Of a DNA stretch of 60,320 nucleotides, positions 34,323 to 44,418 are shown in pieces (positions within the stretch are counted from its first letter, which is position 1; every line of letters starts with the position of its first letter). Both the position numbers and the translations under genes were made by a program. The notes beneath the pieces are model-generated. The model saw only the letters and a program-made list of their open reading frames with translations. It was not told where the DNA came from and searched no databases. The stretch is from Lachnospiraceae bacterium. Its GTDB lineage: Bacteria > Bacillota > Clostridia > Lachnospirales > Lachnospiraceae. The stretch is from assembly GCA_022793065.1 (NCBI GenBank), contig JAAWCE010000006.1, positions 1 to 60,320 of the forward strand, in the 5' to 3' direction.

Positions 34323-34999
34323 TCTGAAACATTAATGTCATCCGGTTCCATTTCCATCTTGTAAGATTCATCCGCGCACTCTGCCAATTTACTTGTATAT
34401 GCGGCCATCATCCGGTTTGCGGGTCTGGAAATTATCTCCGTGTCCTCCCATGAATAGTCAATGCTGGCTACCTTATACAATTTCACGCCTGCCGCTGCAG
34501 TCAGCACTTTGGCCTTCTCCGCCGCATCCCGCACCGCCTTTTCCAACAGCAAGTTTTTGGCAGATTCCGCATCTTTTACCATGTAAAAAATACCAATTTC
34601 CGGCTCCGCCGAACTGTGGGCCACTGCATAAAGCATTTTCCCAAGCAATTCATGATTTAAGTCAAACTCTATCTTTAAATCATGCCTGAATTCATATCCC
34701 ACAAACTTTTGCTTCCAAATTCTGCTATCATCCTGGTAACTTTCATATTTTGTATTCACTTCAAAAGAAACTGCCTTCACATCCGTCCTCTCGAATCCCA
34801 GTTTTTCCAGGCATATTTTCAGCGCTTCCGCCTGTTGTGAAGATTGCTCCAGCGCGCCCTCATAAGATTCCTCCGTTCCCTTTAATCCCATCGTCAGGCG
34901 CACGGTATCCGGTTTCACCGCAATTTTTGCCTTGCCTGTAACTTGAATTGTTCTATCATTATTCATTACTTGAATTATTCTTCCCATCCTATTCTCCAT
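34250..34999 (-). CDS. SIMPL (DUF541) domain protein
   Basis: A 249-residue protein with the SIMPL/DUF541 fold typical of BP26-like proteins: IQVTGKAKIAVKPDTVRLTMGL at the start, YEGALEQSSQQAEALKICLEKLGFE, and the late EKAKVLTAAAGVKLYKVASIDY helix-strand segment. No signal peptide is apparent, unlike many secreted homologues. AGGAGG five bases before ATG at 34999 sets the start and rejects the longer frame. It is transcribed after the RND permease (gap 73) and its 3' end overlaps the convergent AraC gene. Function in the family is unclear; it may assist the envelope. Confidence 0.82.
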   Translation of the reverse strand: MENRMGRIIQVMNNDRTIQVTGKAKIAVKPDTVRLTMGLKGTEESYEGALEQSSQQAEALKICLEKLGFERTDVKAVSFEVNTKYESYQDDSRIWKQKFVGYEFRHDLKIEFDLNHELLGKMLYAVAHSSAEPEIGIFYMVKDAESAKNLLLEKAVRDAAEKAKVLTAAAGVKLYKVASIDYSWEDTEIISRPANRMMAAYTSKLAECADESYKMEMEPDDINVSDYVTVCWFISNRVSWDPDNGESCR

Positions 35000-35072
35000 T
35001 TTTTCCTCCTTTTCGTCCTTTTCGTTCTTGACGGGCTCTTTCTTCTCTCTCCAAACATCCGCGACAAAACGT

Positions 35073-38000
35073 TCAATGGCGGACGTCCGTTTCATTCTGC
35101 TCCATTTTTTCCTTCTTTTCCCGGCTTAATATATCATAGATACAAGGAATAACCACCAACGTCAGCAAGGTACCATAAGTTAAACCTCCTATGGTCACAA
35201 CCGCCATAGGTTTCGCCATTTCAGACCCCATATCGTTGCTAAACACCATGGTGGATAACGCTAAAATGGTAGTAAGTGCGGTCATAAGCACCGGCCGAAG
35301 CCTGGTACGCCCAGCGGTAAGAATTGCCTGTCGTTTCTCCATACCGCCTTCCCGCAGTTGATTCATATAATCAATCAGAACAATACCATTATTTACAATC
35401 ACACCCGCCAGCATAACAAACCCAATCATTGCAATCACACTCACCTCGCTGCCGCTGACAAATAACCCTATAAATCCTCCCGTAAATGCAAGAGGTATGG
35501 TAAACATAATGATAAAAGGTGAAAGCAACGACTGGAACTGTGCCACCATAATCAGATACATGAACAAAACTGCCAGTATCAGCATCAGTACAATTTGTCC
35601 CATGGCGTCCTCAATCATTTCATTCTCTCCGGAAAATACCATCCGATATCCCGGAGGCATTTCATAACCTGCCAATTTATCTTCCACTTCCCCGGACACA
35701 ATCCCTACATTGTATCCTTCCGCAATTCCTGCGGATACGGCCACATATCTCGTCTGATCCACACGGTTGATGGAGGCCAAAGCCTCCGTTTCCTCAAAGG
35801 ATGCAATTTCATGCAAGGGAACCTTTACCTTCTGTCCCTCTTCGTCCGTACCGTCTATTTCCAATGCTCTCACAAGCTCCCTTGTGAGGGAAATATCATT
35901 TCCATTCATCACATACACGCTAAAATCCTTATCCGCCGCTTCAAGGGTAGTGGCCACATTTGCGCTGGCAAGCTTTGTATAAATCTGACTAAATACCTGA
36001 GCCACTGTAAGCCCGTAATGCACCGCTTTATCACGATGAATGGAGACCCGCAATTCTTCGTCCGCATCCTCAAGTCCATCGCTGACATCCGCCGTGCCTT
36101 CCACACTTTCCACCACTGCCGCCACTTCTCCGGCAATCCGCCGCAATGTGTCAAGATCCCTTCCCCGTACCTGAATGGAAATACCGCTGCCTCCCATAAC
36201 GCTCATATCCATACTGGAAGTATCTATCGTAATCTCTGCTTCCAGATCCGATGTCTTATCCATAATCACCCGCGCAATTTCCTCATTGCTCATGGTTTTC
36301 TGTTCTTTGGTAACCACATAAATTGTGGTTTCATTGGTACTGCTTTCACCCGCTCCCCCCAGCATAAACATGTTGGAATTGTTGGCCATGGCTCCCACAT
36401 TTTGCACATCCTCTATGGATAGAATCTCTTCCACAACCTGGTTCGTCAACGCCGAAGTCTCTTCTAACGTTGCATCCTTCGGGAGCGAAATACTGACCGT
36501 CAACTGGGTGGAATCCATATCTGACATAAAAGCAGTGCCATTGGTAAACGCCAATAAAATACTTCCCGCCAACAGGGCAACCACCAGAAGAAGTACCAGA
36601 GGCTTCACCTTCAAAGCTCTTGACAGCAACTTCTCATAGCCCTTAACCATACCGCCAAAGACCACGCCTTCTTTCTTCTCTTTTGTCCTAACCAGCATCT
36701 TAGAAGACATGGCCGGTACCACGGTCAACGCAATGATCAGGCTGGAAAGCAGCGAATAAGCAATGGTCAGTCCCATATCTACAAAAAGCTGCCTGGTAAT
36801 GCCCTCTGTAAACACAATGGGCAAAAATACACATACCGTCGTAAGGGTGGAAGCCAAAATGGCGCCGGCCACTTCCCCCGCGCCGGTCATGGCGGCCTCC
36901 TTGACAGAATATCCCTCACTGCGCAGTCTGTAGATATTTTCTATCACCACAATGGAATTATCCACCAACATTCCTATCCCCAGCGCCAACCCAGAAAGGG
37001 AAATAATATTCAGCGTCACGCCGCTGAAATACATACACACAATGGCAGTTACCAGACTGACCGGTATGGAGAGCGCAACTACCATAGTGGGCCTCATATC
37101 CTTTAAGAATAACATTAAAATCGCAATGGCCAGCACCGCTCCAAACAAAATATTACTGATAATGGAATCCATCACCAGATCAATATAAATTCCCTGATCC
37201 ATCAGCGTAACAAGAGATAACGCACTGTCTTCTTTCATCAATTCCTGAAAACGCGCCCCCAGCAAATCCGATACTTCCCCGGTAGAATATCCCGTCTGCT
37301 TTTGTATGGTCAGCATAACGCCGGCGCTGCCGTCCACATTTGTATAAATAGACGCAGAATTATCGGTATAAAATACATCCGCCACATCCTGAAGCGTAAT
37401 CACCGGCACATTCTCCATATGTAAATCCATCAGGGGCAATGCCTGCAATTCCTCCACTGTGGAAGGTTTATCGCCCACGCGCACCATATAGCTGATGCCT
37501 TCTTCCGTCACATAACCCGCGGGCATGGAGAAATTCTGCGCTGTCAGAAGCCCGTTTACAGTCTCAACCGTCAATATGTTGGTCATATCCGCCTGCTCAT
37601 ATGCGCTGTCCTTGGCTTCTTCCAACTGCTTCAACCCGTCCTCAAGCTGTTCTTCCGCTTCCTTTAATTGTTCCTCCCCCTTCTCAATCTGTTCCAAAGC
37701 ACTGTCAAGCTGTGATTCCGCCAGTTTCATCTGGTATTCGCCCAAAGCAATCTGTGAATTCGCCTCTGCAAATCCCAATGCAGCATCCAACTGACCCTTT
37801 TCCACTTCCACCAGACCTTCATCCACCATGGATAACTGTTCCTCCAAAGTTTCCAGGGTTTCTTCCGCAATCTTCGTAAAAGCGTCCATCCCCAGACCAT
37901 TTGTCAGAGAATCCAAAGCGTTTTCCATGCTCTCTTTTTGAGCGATTATCTGGTTGGAACCGCCCTGAGCCAGCAGTGTAATCAAAGCCGTTACCGAGAC

Positions 38001-39158
38001 AAAATTATTGCTGTCACTCCAATCCATTTCCTCCAGGCTGGCAAGCATCTCATCTAACTGGCTGTCAACACCCCTCATCTGACCAATGATTTCACTTCCA
38101 AAATAAGCGTCTTTCAATTCCCTAATCTGTTGCCTGGCCTGTTCCACCGCCTCCGTATTTCCGTCCGCAGTGCCGGACACCACGGTCTGGCACAGGCGCA
38201 GATATCTTTCCGGCGTATTCACCAAAACATCCGTCAAGGCGTCAATCTGTGCAATTCCGGCCGTAAGCTGACTTGCGGTAAGCAAATCTGCACTTAAACT
38301 CATCTTTGCAGCCTCTAAATCCGCCTTTGCCGTAAGCAAATCTTTCTTGGCATTTGCAAGCTGTTCCGAAGTCTCGCTCCTTTTATCATTCAGTTCCTGC
38401 CTGCCGCCTTCTAAATCTGTCTTGCCGTCCGTAATCTCTTTTTTGCCGTCCGCCAATTCTTTTCTGCCGTCTTCCAGTTCTTTTTTACCGTCTTCAATGG
38501 CCTGACGGCCATCTTCCAGTTCCTCTTCGGCATCCTCCATTTTATTGTCAATGGCGGCAAATATCTTCTCATTGACCGCATCCACTTTGTCCTGTCGGAT
38601 AATCACGTTTACGCTTTCCTCCAACAGCCCCGTAGCGCTTACACTGGCCACGCCTTCCACACTCTCCAATTCCGGCATAATGGATTCCTGTACATAGGTA
38701 CTGATCTGTGCATAATCCATATCTTTCACACCCACTGCGGCAATCATAACAGGGAGCATATCCGGATTCATTTTCACAATAATAGGGTTTCCGACAGAAT
38801 CGTCCCAATAGCTTTTGATTTGGTCCAGACTCTCTCGAATTTCCAGAGAAACTGCGTTCATGTCCGCAGTCTGTGCAAATTCAAGAATCACCATAGAATA
38901 ATTTTCACTGGAAACGGAACTGATACTCTCAATATTACTCACCGTAGCCATTGCCGCTTCCACCGGCTGCGTCACCGCCGCCTCCACCGTCTCCGGGCTG
39001 GCTCCCGGATAGGTAGTCATTACAATCACATAAGGAAGGCTGATGCTGGGGAGCAAATCTGCCGTCATCCTGGTAAAAGACACCACTCCCAGGATAATTG
39101 CCAGAATCACTCCCACCAGCACCGTATAAGGTTTCTTCACACTGAAATCAGATATCAT
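35073..39158 (-). CDS. RND-family efflux permease (SwrC/AcrB-like) with long coiled-coil insert
   Basis: A 1361-residue proton-driven permease. It starts with the usual ISDFSVKKPYTVLVGVILAI first helix, then the docking-type segment PGASPETVEAAVTQPVEAAM. Residues about 215-330 form a repetitive helical coiled coil with many EDGKKEL and LADGKKE repeats. A second helical block follows (about 430-550), before the membrane core with AIAILMLFLKDMRP, SLVTAIVCMYFSGVTLNIISLSGLALGIGMLVDNSIVV (helix 4 Asp), described here by its VDNSIVVIENI core. The second half repeats the fold and ends MEQNETDVRH. AAGGAG before ATG at 39158 sets the start. Such inserted coils are common in Firmicutes RND proteins and span the thick wall. 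It probably exports lipopeptides or drugs; the partner adaptor is not seen here. Confidence 0.87.
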   Translation of the reverse strand: MISDFSVKKPYTVLVGVILAIILGVVSFTRMTADLLPSISLPYVIVMTTYPGASPETVEAAVTQPVEAAMATVSNIESISSVSSENYSMVILEFAQTADMNAVSLEIRESLDQIKSYWDDSVGNPIIVKMNPDMLPVMIAAVGVKDMDYAQISTYVQESIMPELESVEGVASVSATGLLEESVNVIIRQDKVDAVNEKIFAAIDNKMEDAEEELEDGRQAIEDGKKELEDGRKELADGKKEITDGKTDLEGGRQELNDKRSETSEQLANAKKDLLTAKADLEAAKMSLSADLLTASQLTAGIAQIDALTDVLVNTPERYLRLCQTVVSGTADGNTEAVEQARQQIRELKDAYFGSEIIGQMRGVDSQLDEMLASLEEMDWSDSNNFVSVTALITLLAQGGSNQIIAQKESMENALDSLTNGLGMDAFTKIAEETLETLEEQLSMVDEGLVEVEKGQLDAALGFAEANSQIALGEYQMKLAESQLDSALEQIEKGEEQLKEAEEQLEDGLKQLEEAKDSAYEQADMTNILTVETVNGLLTAQNFSMPAGYVTEEGISYMVRVGDKPSTVEELQALPLMDLHMENVPVITLQDVADVFYTDNSASIYTNVDGSAGVMLTIQKQTGYSTGEVSDLLGARFQELMKEDSALSLVTLMDQGIYIDLVMDSIISNILFGAVLAIAILMLFLKDMRPTMVVALSIPVSLVTAIVCMYFSGVTLNIISLSGLALGIGMLVDNSIVVIENIYRLRSEGYSVKEAAMTGAGEVAGAILASTLTTVCVFLPIVFTEGITRQLFVDMGLTIAYSLLSSLIIALTVVPAMSSKMLVRTKEKKEGVVFGGMVKGYEKLLSRALKVKPLVLLLVVALLAGSILLAFTNGTAFMSDMDSTQLTVSISLPKDATLEETSALTNQVVEEILSIEDVQNVGAMANNSNMFMLGGAGESSTNETTIYVVTKEQKTMSNEEIARVIMDKTSDLEAEITIDTSSMDMSVMGGSGISIQVRGRDLDTLRRIAGEVAAVVESVEGTADVSDGLEDADEELRVSIHRDKAVHYGLTVAQVFSQIYTKLASANVATTLEAADKDFSVYVMNGNDISLTRELVRALEIDGTDEEGQKVKVPLHEIASFEETEALASINRVDQTRYVAVSAGIAEGYNVGIVSGEVEDKLAGYEMPPGYRMVFSGENEMIEDAMGQIVLMLILAVLFMYLIMVAQFQSLLSPFIIMFTIPLAFTGGFIGLFVSGSEVSVIAMIGFVMLAGVIVNNGIVLIDYMNQLREGGMEKRQAILTAGRTRLRPVLMTALTTILALSTMVFSNDMGSEMAKPMAVVTIGGLTYGTLLTLVVIPCIYDILSREKKEKMEQNETDVRH

Positions 39159-39339
39159 GACGGCTCCTTCTATTCTTATTCCGGCAGCAGCCCGCCGGAC
39201 ATACAAATTATCCCATACCTGGCGGGTTACTGCAATTTTCAGTTTCACAGACAAAATTTTACTTTGTTGATTATATGCCTGTGTACTTTAGGTGTCAATA
39301 GAAGGAATCTATCCTATTTCTAAAATTTTTATTGCCTCT

Positions 39340-39957
39340 TTAAAGCATCTTCTTTATCTTGGACTTCAATCTTTGAAGCGCATTGTCCGTGGCCTTTTCA
39401 TCTCTGCCGAGCACTTTGGCAATCTGGCTGTAGCTCATGCCCGTCATATACAAATCAAGGACTTGTTTTTCAAATTCACTCAGCTCTTCTTCTATCAGCC
39501 GCTCCAGATACGCCACCCTTTCCTTGTCCAGAAACATTTCCTCCGGACTCAATTCCGCCCTGTTGGCAAGAAGCTCCGCCAGGTTCATCCCTTCCTTATC
39601 ATCTCCGGATGCCTCACTGTCTAAGGATATATATGTATTCAGCGGAAAATGTTTTTGTCTCTTAGATGCCTGAACCGCCGTATACATCTGTCTGTTAATA
39701 CACAGCTCCGCAAAAGTGGAAAAACTGGCGTCCCTGCCCACATCATAGTCCCGCACCGCCTTAAACAGACCGATCATGCCTTCCTGAATCAGGTCTTCAC
39801 TGTCCGCCCCCAGAATAAACATGGACTTTGCTTTGCTGCGGACCAAATTCTTATATTTTTCACAGATATAATCCATAATCCCTGTCTCGCCTCTGCGAAG
39901 CCGGTCAATCAGTTCTCCGTCACTGCAATTCAAATACGCCGAATACCTCTCGGACAT
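39340..39957 (-). CDS. sigH: Sigma-70 family RNA polymerase factor, SigH-like
   Basis: A 205-residue sigma factor of the Spo0H/SigH group. Region 2 has YICEKYKNLVRSKAKSMFILGADSEDLIQEGMIGLFKAV (cited for the DLIQEG core), and region 4 has LSEFEKQVLDLYMTGMSYSQIAKVLGR, which binds -35 elements. GGGGAG before ATG at 39957 sets the start. It is the last gene of cysS-mrnC-rlmB-sigH, its classical position in Clostridia, and overlaps slightly with nothing (rlmB stop is 11 bases upstream of the start). It controls early stationary-phase and sporulation genes in this family. Confidence 0.92.
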   Translation of the reverse strand: MSERYSAYLNCSDGELIDRLRRGETGIMDYICEKYKNLVRSKAKSMFILGADSEDLIQEGMIGLFKAVRDYDVGRDASFSTFAELCINRQMYTAVQASKRQKHFPLNTYISLDSEASGDDKEGMNLAELLANRAELSPEEMFLDKERVAYLERLIEEELSEFEKQVLDLYMTGMSYSQIAKVLGRDEKATDNALQRLKSKIKKML

Positions 39958-39967
39958 TTCACTCCCC

Positions 39968-40711
39968 CTAACATGACATCCTCTGCCGCACAATCTCATA
40001 AGCCAACACCCCCGCCGCAACGGAAGCGTTCAGGGAATCAATCTCCCCTTTCATGGGAATGGCAGCGGATAAATCACATTTCTCTTTCACCAGCCTGCTT
40101 ACGCCTTCCCCCTCATTGCCTATGACAAGCCCTATAGCCCCTTTCAAATCCATCTGATACATAAGCGTTCCATCCATATCGGCGCATACAAACCACATGC
40201 CTTCCTTTTTCAGCGCCTCAATGGTCTTGGCCAGATTGGTAACTTTTGCCACCGGCGTATAATTCAATGCTCCCGCGGATGTCCTGGCCACAACGGCTGT
40301 CAGGCCCACCGCCCTGTTTTTGGGAATGATAACTCCATGGGCTCCCGCCAGGTTGGCCGTGCGGATAATCGCCCCCAAATTATGAGGGTCTTCTATATTG
40401 TCCAGCAAAATCAAAAAGGGCGGCTCCCCTTTCTCCCTGGCCGATTGCAGCATATCTTCCACCGCAGCATATTCATAAGCTGCCGCAACGGCTATGACAC
40501 CCTGATGCTTTCCGGTCTCTGAAAGCTGGTTTAAACGTTCTTTTGTGACATATTTTATCTGTAAATTCTGTTTCTGTGCCTCTCTCTTAATGGTCATAAT
40601 GGGACCGTCCTGGCATCCCTCCAAAATGTATAGTTTGTCCATGGTTCTGCCGGAACGAAATGCCTCAATTACCGCATTCCGCCCCTCAATGGTAAATTCC
40701 TCGTATGCCAT
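39968..40711 (-). CDS. rlmB: 23S rRNA (guanosine-2'-O)-methyltransferase, TrmH/SpoU family
   Basis: A 247-residue SPOUT methyltransferase with the N-terminal L30e-like substrate domain (EGRNAVIEAFRSGRTMDKLYI) and the C-terminal knot. Motif 1 is LLDNIEDPHNLGAIIRTA, motif 2 is IGLVIGNEGEGVSRLVKE and motif 3 is LSAAIPMKGEIDSLNASVAAGVL, cited partly here. It 2'-O-methylates a guanosine in the ribosomal peptidyl-transferase region. AGGAGG lies before the ATG. It sits between mrnC and sigH. Confidence 0.94.
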   Translation of the reverse strand: MAYEEFTIEGRNAVIEAFRSGRTMDKLYILEGCQDGPIMTIKREAQKQNLQIKYVTKERLNQLSETGKHQGVIAVAAAYEYAAVEDMLQSAREKGEPPFLILLDNIEDPHNLGAIIRTANLAGAHGVIIPKNRAVGLTAVVARTSAGALNYTPVAKVTNLAKTIEALKKEGMWFVCADMDGTLMYQMDLKGAIGLVIGNEGEGVSRLVKEKCDLSAAIPMKGEIDSLNASVAAGVLAYEIVRQRMSC

Positions 40712-40738
40712 CTCTCCCTCCTGACTTTGTGTTTATAA

Positions 40739-41218
40739 TTACTCTGTTTTCGCTTCCAACAACGCAACACTCAATTTTACCAGCTCCAATACCCGCTCCA
40801 TACGTCCGGTCAGATACAGATATCCCAAAACCGCCTCAAACCCGGTAGCCCTCATATATTCTGCGGGGGTGGCATTTTTTGCCATCGTATGCGGTTTTGC
40901 ATTTTTTCCCCTGCGGAATATGGACTCTTCTTCCTCTGTAAAACTGTCTCTTAACATCTGAACGATTTTTGACTGTGCATTGGCGCTGACATATTTGGTG
41001 GTAAACCTGTGCAATTGGTTGGCCGGACGATTGGCCTGTTCCACAACCATAGTGCGAATAATCAGGTCATAGACTCCATCTCCAATATAGGCAAGGGTCA
41101 AAGGGGAATAAGTGCGGATATCCTGTTTTTTTCCTGGAAAATATTCGTGAATCGCCCCTGCCAAATCATTGATCCTGGTAGTTTCTTTGTCCACGGCTTC
41201 TATTTCACGATTCTCCAT
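40739..41218 (-). CDS. mrnC: Mini-ribonuclease III
   Basis: A 159-residue RNase III catalytic domain without a double-stranded RNA-binding domain. The signature region is LTLAYIGDGVYDLIIRTMVV (with the catalytic Asp) and the end has ATGFEAVLGYLYLTGRMERVLELV (with the second acidic site). It matures 23S rRNA ends. It overlaps the end of cysS by 19 bases and precedes rlmB by 27 bases, the standard arrangement. Confidence 0.94.
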   Translation of the reverse strand: MENREIEAVDKETTRINDLAGAIHEYFPGKKQDIRTYSPLTLAYIGDGVYDLIIRTMVVEQANRPANQLHRFTTKYVSANAQSKIVQMLRDSFTEEEESIFRRGKNAKPHTMAKNATPAEYMRATGFEAVLGYLYLTGRMERVLELVKLSVALLEAKTE

Positions 41219-42642
41219 TTTACCCCTTCCCTTGTATCTTCCAAAGCGATTCCCTTTTCCATCAGCTCCGCACGAATCGCATCTGCCCTGGCAAAGTCCC
41301 GTTCTTTTTTGGCGCCTTTCCTTTCTTCTATCTTAGCAAGAATATAAGCTTCCAGGTCTTCATCCACCTTCTGCTTTTCTTCCTTCCACTCATGGGCAGC
41401 GGTTAAATTCAGAGACAATACCTGGTCAAAACTCTCTGCCAATGCGTATTTTGTAGCGTCTGACATTTCACTTTTCAGCATATCATAAAGAACCGTCACA
41501 GCCATGGCAGAATTCAGGTCGCTGCAGAGTGCCGCCTGGAATTTCTCTTTAAATACGTCAAATTGCGCCTTATCAATCTCCCCTTCCCTGTCCAATGCCC
41601 CGATTCTCTTCATTAGTTTCTCATAAGCCGCGCCCATATTGTCCAGTACTTCATAGGAAAACTCCAACGGTTTACGATAATGGGACTGAAGACAGAACAA
41701 TCTGTATGCCAACGGATGATACCCTTTTTCTTCCAGCAAAGACACCGTGAGAAATTCACCTGATGATTTGCTCATTTTCTCCGACTGACCGGTTTTGCCT
41801 GACTTATCATTTAAGTGATTGATATGGAACCAGTAATTACACCATTTATGTCCCAAATATGCCTCGCTCTGAGCAATTTCATTGGTATGGTGGGGGAAAA
41901 TATTGTCCACACCGCCGCAATGGATATCCATATACTCTCCCAGATGCTTCATACTGATGCAAGAACACTCAATATGCCATCCCGGATACCCAATTCCCCA
42001 GGGACTTTCCCACTTCAATTCCTGGTCGTCAAACTTTGACTTTGTAAACCACAATACAAAATCACTTTGATTCCTCTTATTGCCATCTTCCTCCACATCC
42101 TCGCGCACACCTACCAGAAGCTCTTTTTCACTCTGATTTGACAGCACATAATATTCCTCCAGTCTGGAGGTATCAAAATAAATATTTCCGCCGCTTTCAT
42201 AGGCATACCCCTTCTTAAGCAGCTCCTCAATCATATGAATAAACTCGGCAATACAGTTGGTTGCCGGTTCCACCACATCCGGTCTTTTGATATTCAGTTT
42301 CGTGCAGTCGCGGAAAAAAGCCTCCGTATAGAACTTGGCAATTTCCATGACTGTCTTGTGCTCCCGCCTGGCGCCTTTGAGCATCTTATCCTCTCCCGTA
42401 TCCGCATCGCTGGACAAATGCCCCACATCCGTAATATTCATCACCCGCTTTACATCATATCCCAGATATCGCAATGTTTTTTCCAACAAATCTTCCATGA
42501 TATAACTTCTTAAATTACCGATATGCGCATAATGATACACGGTAGGACCACAGGTATACATTGCAACCTTTCCATCCTCATTAGGTATAAACTGCTCCGC
42601 CTTCTTTGTCAGTGTATTGTAAAAATACAATTTATTCTCCAT
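41200..42642 (-). CDS. cysS: Cysteinyl-tRNA synthetase
   Basis: A class I synthetase of 480 residues. HIGH-type motif PTVYHYAHIGNLRSYIMEDLLE (about 33), the zinc-site His and Cys in GWHIECSCISMKHLG and CGGVDNIFPHHTNE, and KMSKSSGEF (about 282) for ATP. It charges tRNA-Cys. The ribosome binding site AGGAG, ten bases upstream, is the end of copy C of the dispersed leader repeat, so expression may be controlled by that element. A broken AAA/nuclease gene separates it from cysE and its T-box. Confidence 0.95.
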   Translation of the reverse strand: MENKLYFYNTLTKKAEQFIPNEDGKVAMYTCGPTVYHYAHIGNLRSYIMEDLLEKTLRYLGYDVKRVMNITDVGHLSSDADTGEDKMLKGARREHKTVMEIAKFYTEAFFRDCTKLNIKRPDVVEPATNCIAEFIHMIEELLKKGYAYESGGNIYFDTSRLEEYYVLSNQSEKELLVGVREDVEEDGNKRNQSDFVLWFTKSKFDDQELKWESPWGIGYPGWHIECSCISMKHLGEYMDIHCGGVDNIFPHHTNEIAQSEAYLGHKWCNYWFHINHLNDKSGKTGQSEKMSKSSGEFLTVSLLEEKGYHPLAYRLFCLQSHYRKPLEFSYEVLDNMGAAYEKLMKRIGALDREGEIDKAQFDVFKEKFQAALCSDLNSAMAVTVLYDMLKSEMSDATKYALAESFDQVLSLNLTAAHEWKEEKQKVDEDLEAYILAKIEERKGAKKERDFARADAIRAELMEKGIALEDTREGVKWRIVK

Positions 42643-42652
42643 GATTTGTTTT

Positions 42653-42821
42653 CTCCTATTTTAAGTCGCTGTGCGACGGCACTAAAGGGTGAGGTTCTTT
42701 CGGCACACACAGGAGAGACAAATTTCATTCGTAAGTCATCTCATGAAATTTGCTCTCGTGCGCCTTCACAACCTCACCTGTCCAGCGAATAAATGGATTG
42801 ACATTTCTTAGCTGGACGATT
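42653..42821 (-). repeat. Dispersed structured leader repeat, copy C before cysS
   Basis: The 169-base copy is nearly identical to copy A (7411-7591); it differs by few substitutions and lacks a ten-base and a two-base segment. It keeps the GGTGAGGTT/AACCTCACC stem, the perfect AAATTTCAT/ATGAAATTT arm, GTCCAGC/GCTGGAC and the terminal AGGAG. One substitution turns the small hairpin to GTCGC-ACA-GCGAC, leaving its stem intact. A partial TTCCAGTACTGTCTCTTCACT repeat follows at 42820-42840. It is therefore a recent duplication relative to copy B. Confidence 0.85.
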
Positions 42822-42861
42822 CCAGTACTGTCTCTTCACTTCAGATTCCCATCTTTACTTA

Positions 42862-44357
42862 TCAAACTACTGCTTCCACTAATATCTTATCTCCTAACAA
42901 AATAGTCTTTACGCCGACTTCCTTCTCCTTGTTAAAATTGAAACTGAGCATATATCCTTTTTTTTGATGAAAATAATCAAGATATTGCGCAAGCTGCCTT
43001 TCCCCCCGTTCATGGTACTCGTTTCCACGCCATATTTTCATTTCCACCACAAATTGTTCGCCTAAATAATCCACAATCACATCGGTCCGTCCCGCATCCC
43101 TTGTCTGCGCTTCTAAATAATAATTCCCCGTGCCGTTGATAATGGGTTTTAAATAGAGCAGAAAAATCCGTTCTGAATAAACTGACTTTTATCACTTTGT
43201 CCCTGCCAAAACACCTCGCTCCGTATGGATTCTTCCGCAATCAGCATATTCAATATCCGCATCTCAAAAATACGGTTTGACATAATCACCTGGCCATATT
43301 TTTCTTTCAGAAAACCAAACATGATTCCTATATTAATAGATTTTGCATCGGGACTAAAGGGGATTTTCTTCCCCTGGTATATCATTTGTTCGATCAAATT
43401 CCTTAAGTCCGGATATAAATCAAGTTGTTTTACCAAACTGTCAAACAAAGAAATATTCTCATTCAACAGCATCTTAACCGCTTCTTTTATACCCTCCCTT
43501 GTCCATACCATTCCATTTTCAAATCCTTCTCTGCCCGGAATTTCCTCATCCAAAAACTTACAAATAGCCGAAACAAGATATGGATATCCGGAAGTATACT
43601 CCCATATATCTCTGGCAACCACTTCCACATCCATCCCTACCTTTTTATCCGTCTCATATTCCTGCAGCATCTGCCCAATCTGTTCTGCCGAAAAACTCAT
43701 CTCCATCTGAAATCTTGCAGCAATGTTCCATGGACTATTGTATTGACGCTCATCCTCCGGACGTATTTTCAATTTTAGATTTTTAACATCATATACACTT
43801 GCCAAAATCACCGAATGAAACGTAGGACTGCTTTCCCTGTCAAGATAATACCTTCTGAGCTGTGCCAGGAAGTCGATAAATACACGGTTATTAGATGCGC
43901 CGTCCACTTCGTCAATCATCAAAACCACAGGCTTTTTGGCCGTTTCGCACATTTGGCTCAGACAGCGGAACAACTTATCCAGCCCTATCCTGTCCTGATT
44001 TTTCAAAGATACCAGATTATGAAACGATTGCGTGCAAATGTCATTTTTCAATCCCTCTTTTCTGACAAATATCTCTTCCACATATTCAATAAAAGATATT
44101 ACAAACATGGATTCATCTGCAAAATTGTCGCTGCTCAATGCCTGGAAGTCCATTGACAAAACCGTATAATCATCTTTTAAATATTCCGCAAGCCCCATTA
44201 GCGTTGTCGTTTTACCATATTGTCTTCCTCTGTTTATGACAAAATATTTTCCTTTCTCTATATACAGCCTCTTTATTTTGTCCAATCTGTCCTCAAGCCC
44301 TACCATATAGTGAATATCCGGTCTGCATCGTCCTTCCGTATTAAAATACCGCTCCAT
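42862..44357 (-). pseudogene. AAA-ATPase / PD-(D/E)XK nuclease gene broken by internal deletion
   Basis: The first part (43149-44357, 402 codons) is an AAA-ATPase-like module with Walker A GRQYGKTTTL and Walker B VVLMIDEVD, ending in QNGF then FCSI, stop. In a shifted frame the gene continues with LLYLKPIINGTGNYYLEA, RTDVIVDYLGEQF and VVEMKIWRG, the Asp and ExK of a PDDEXK_9-type nuclease, and ends in LGDKILVEAVV at 42862. In intact relatives, as I recall, some 30-40 residues lie between QNGF and LLYLKP. A deletion that also shifted the frame explains the break. Such genes are abundant accessory genes in Lachnospiraceae; this copy sits between cysE and cysS and is inactive as a fusion. Confidence 0.85.
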
Positions 44358-44418
44358 TTTTATCCTTTCCCTTAAAAACTATACTAACAGCACATGGAAA
44401 TTTCTATTCTGGTTTTGT

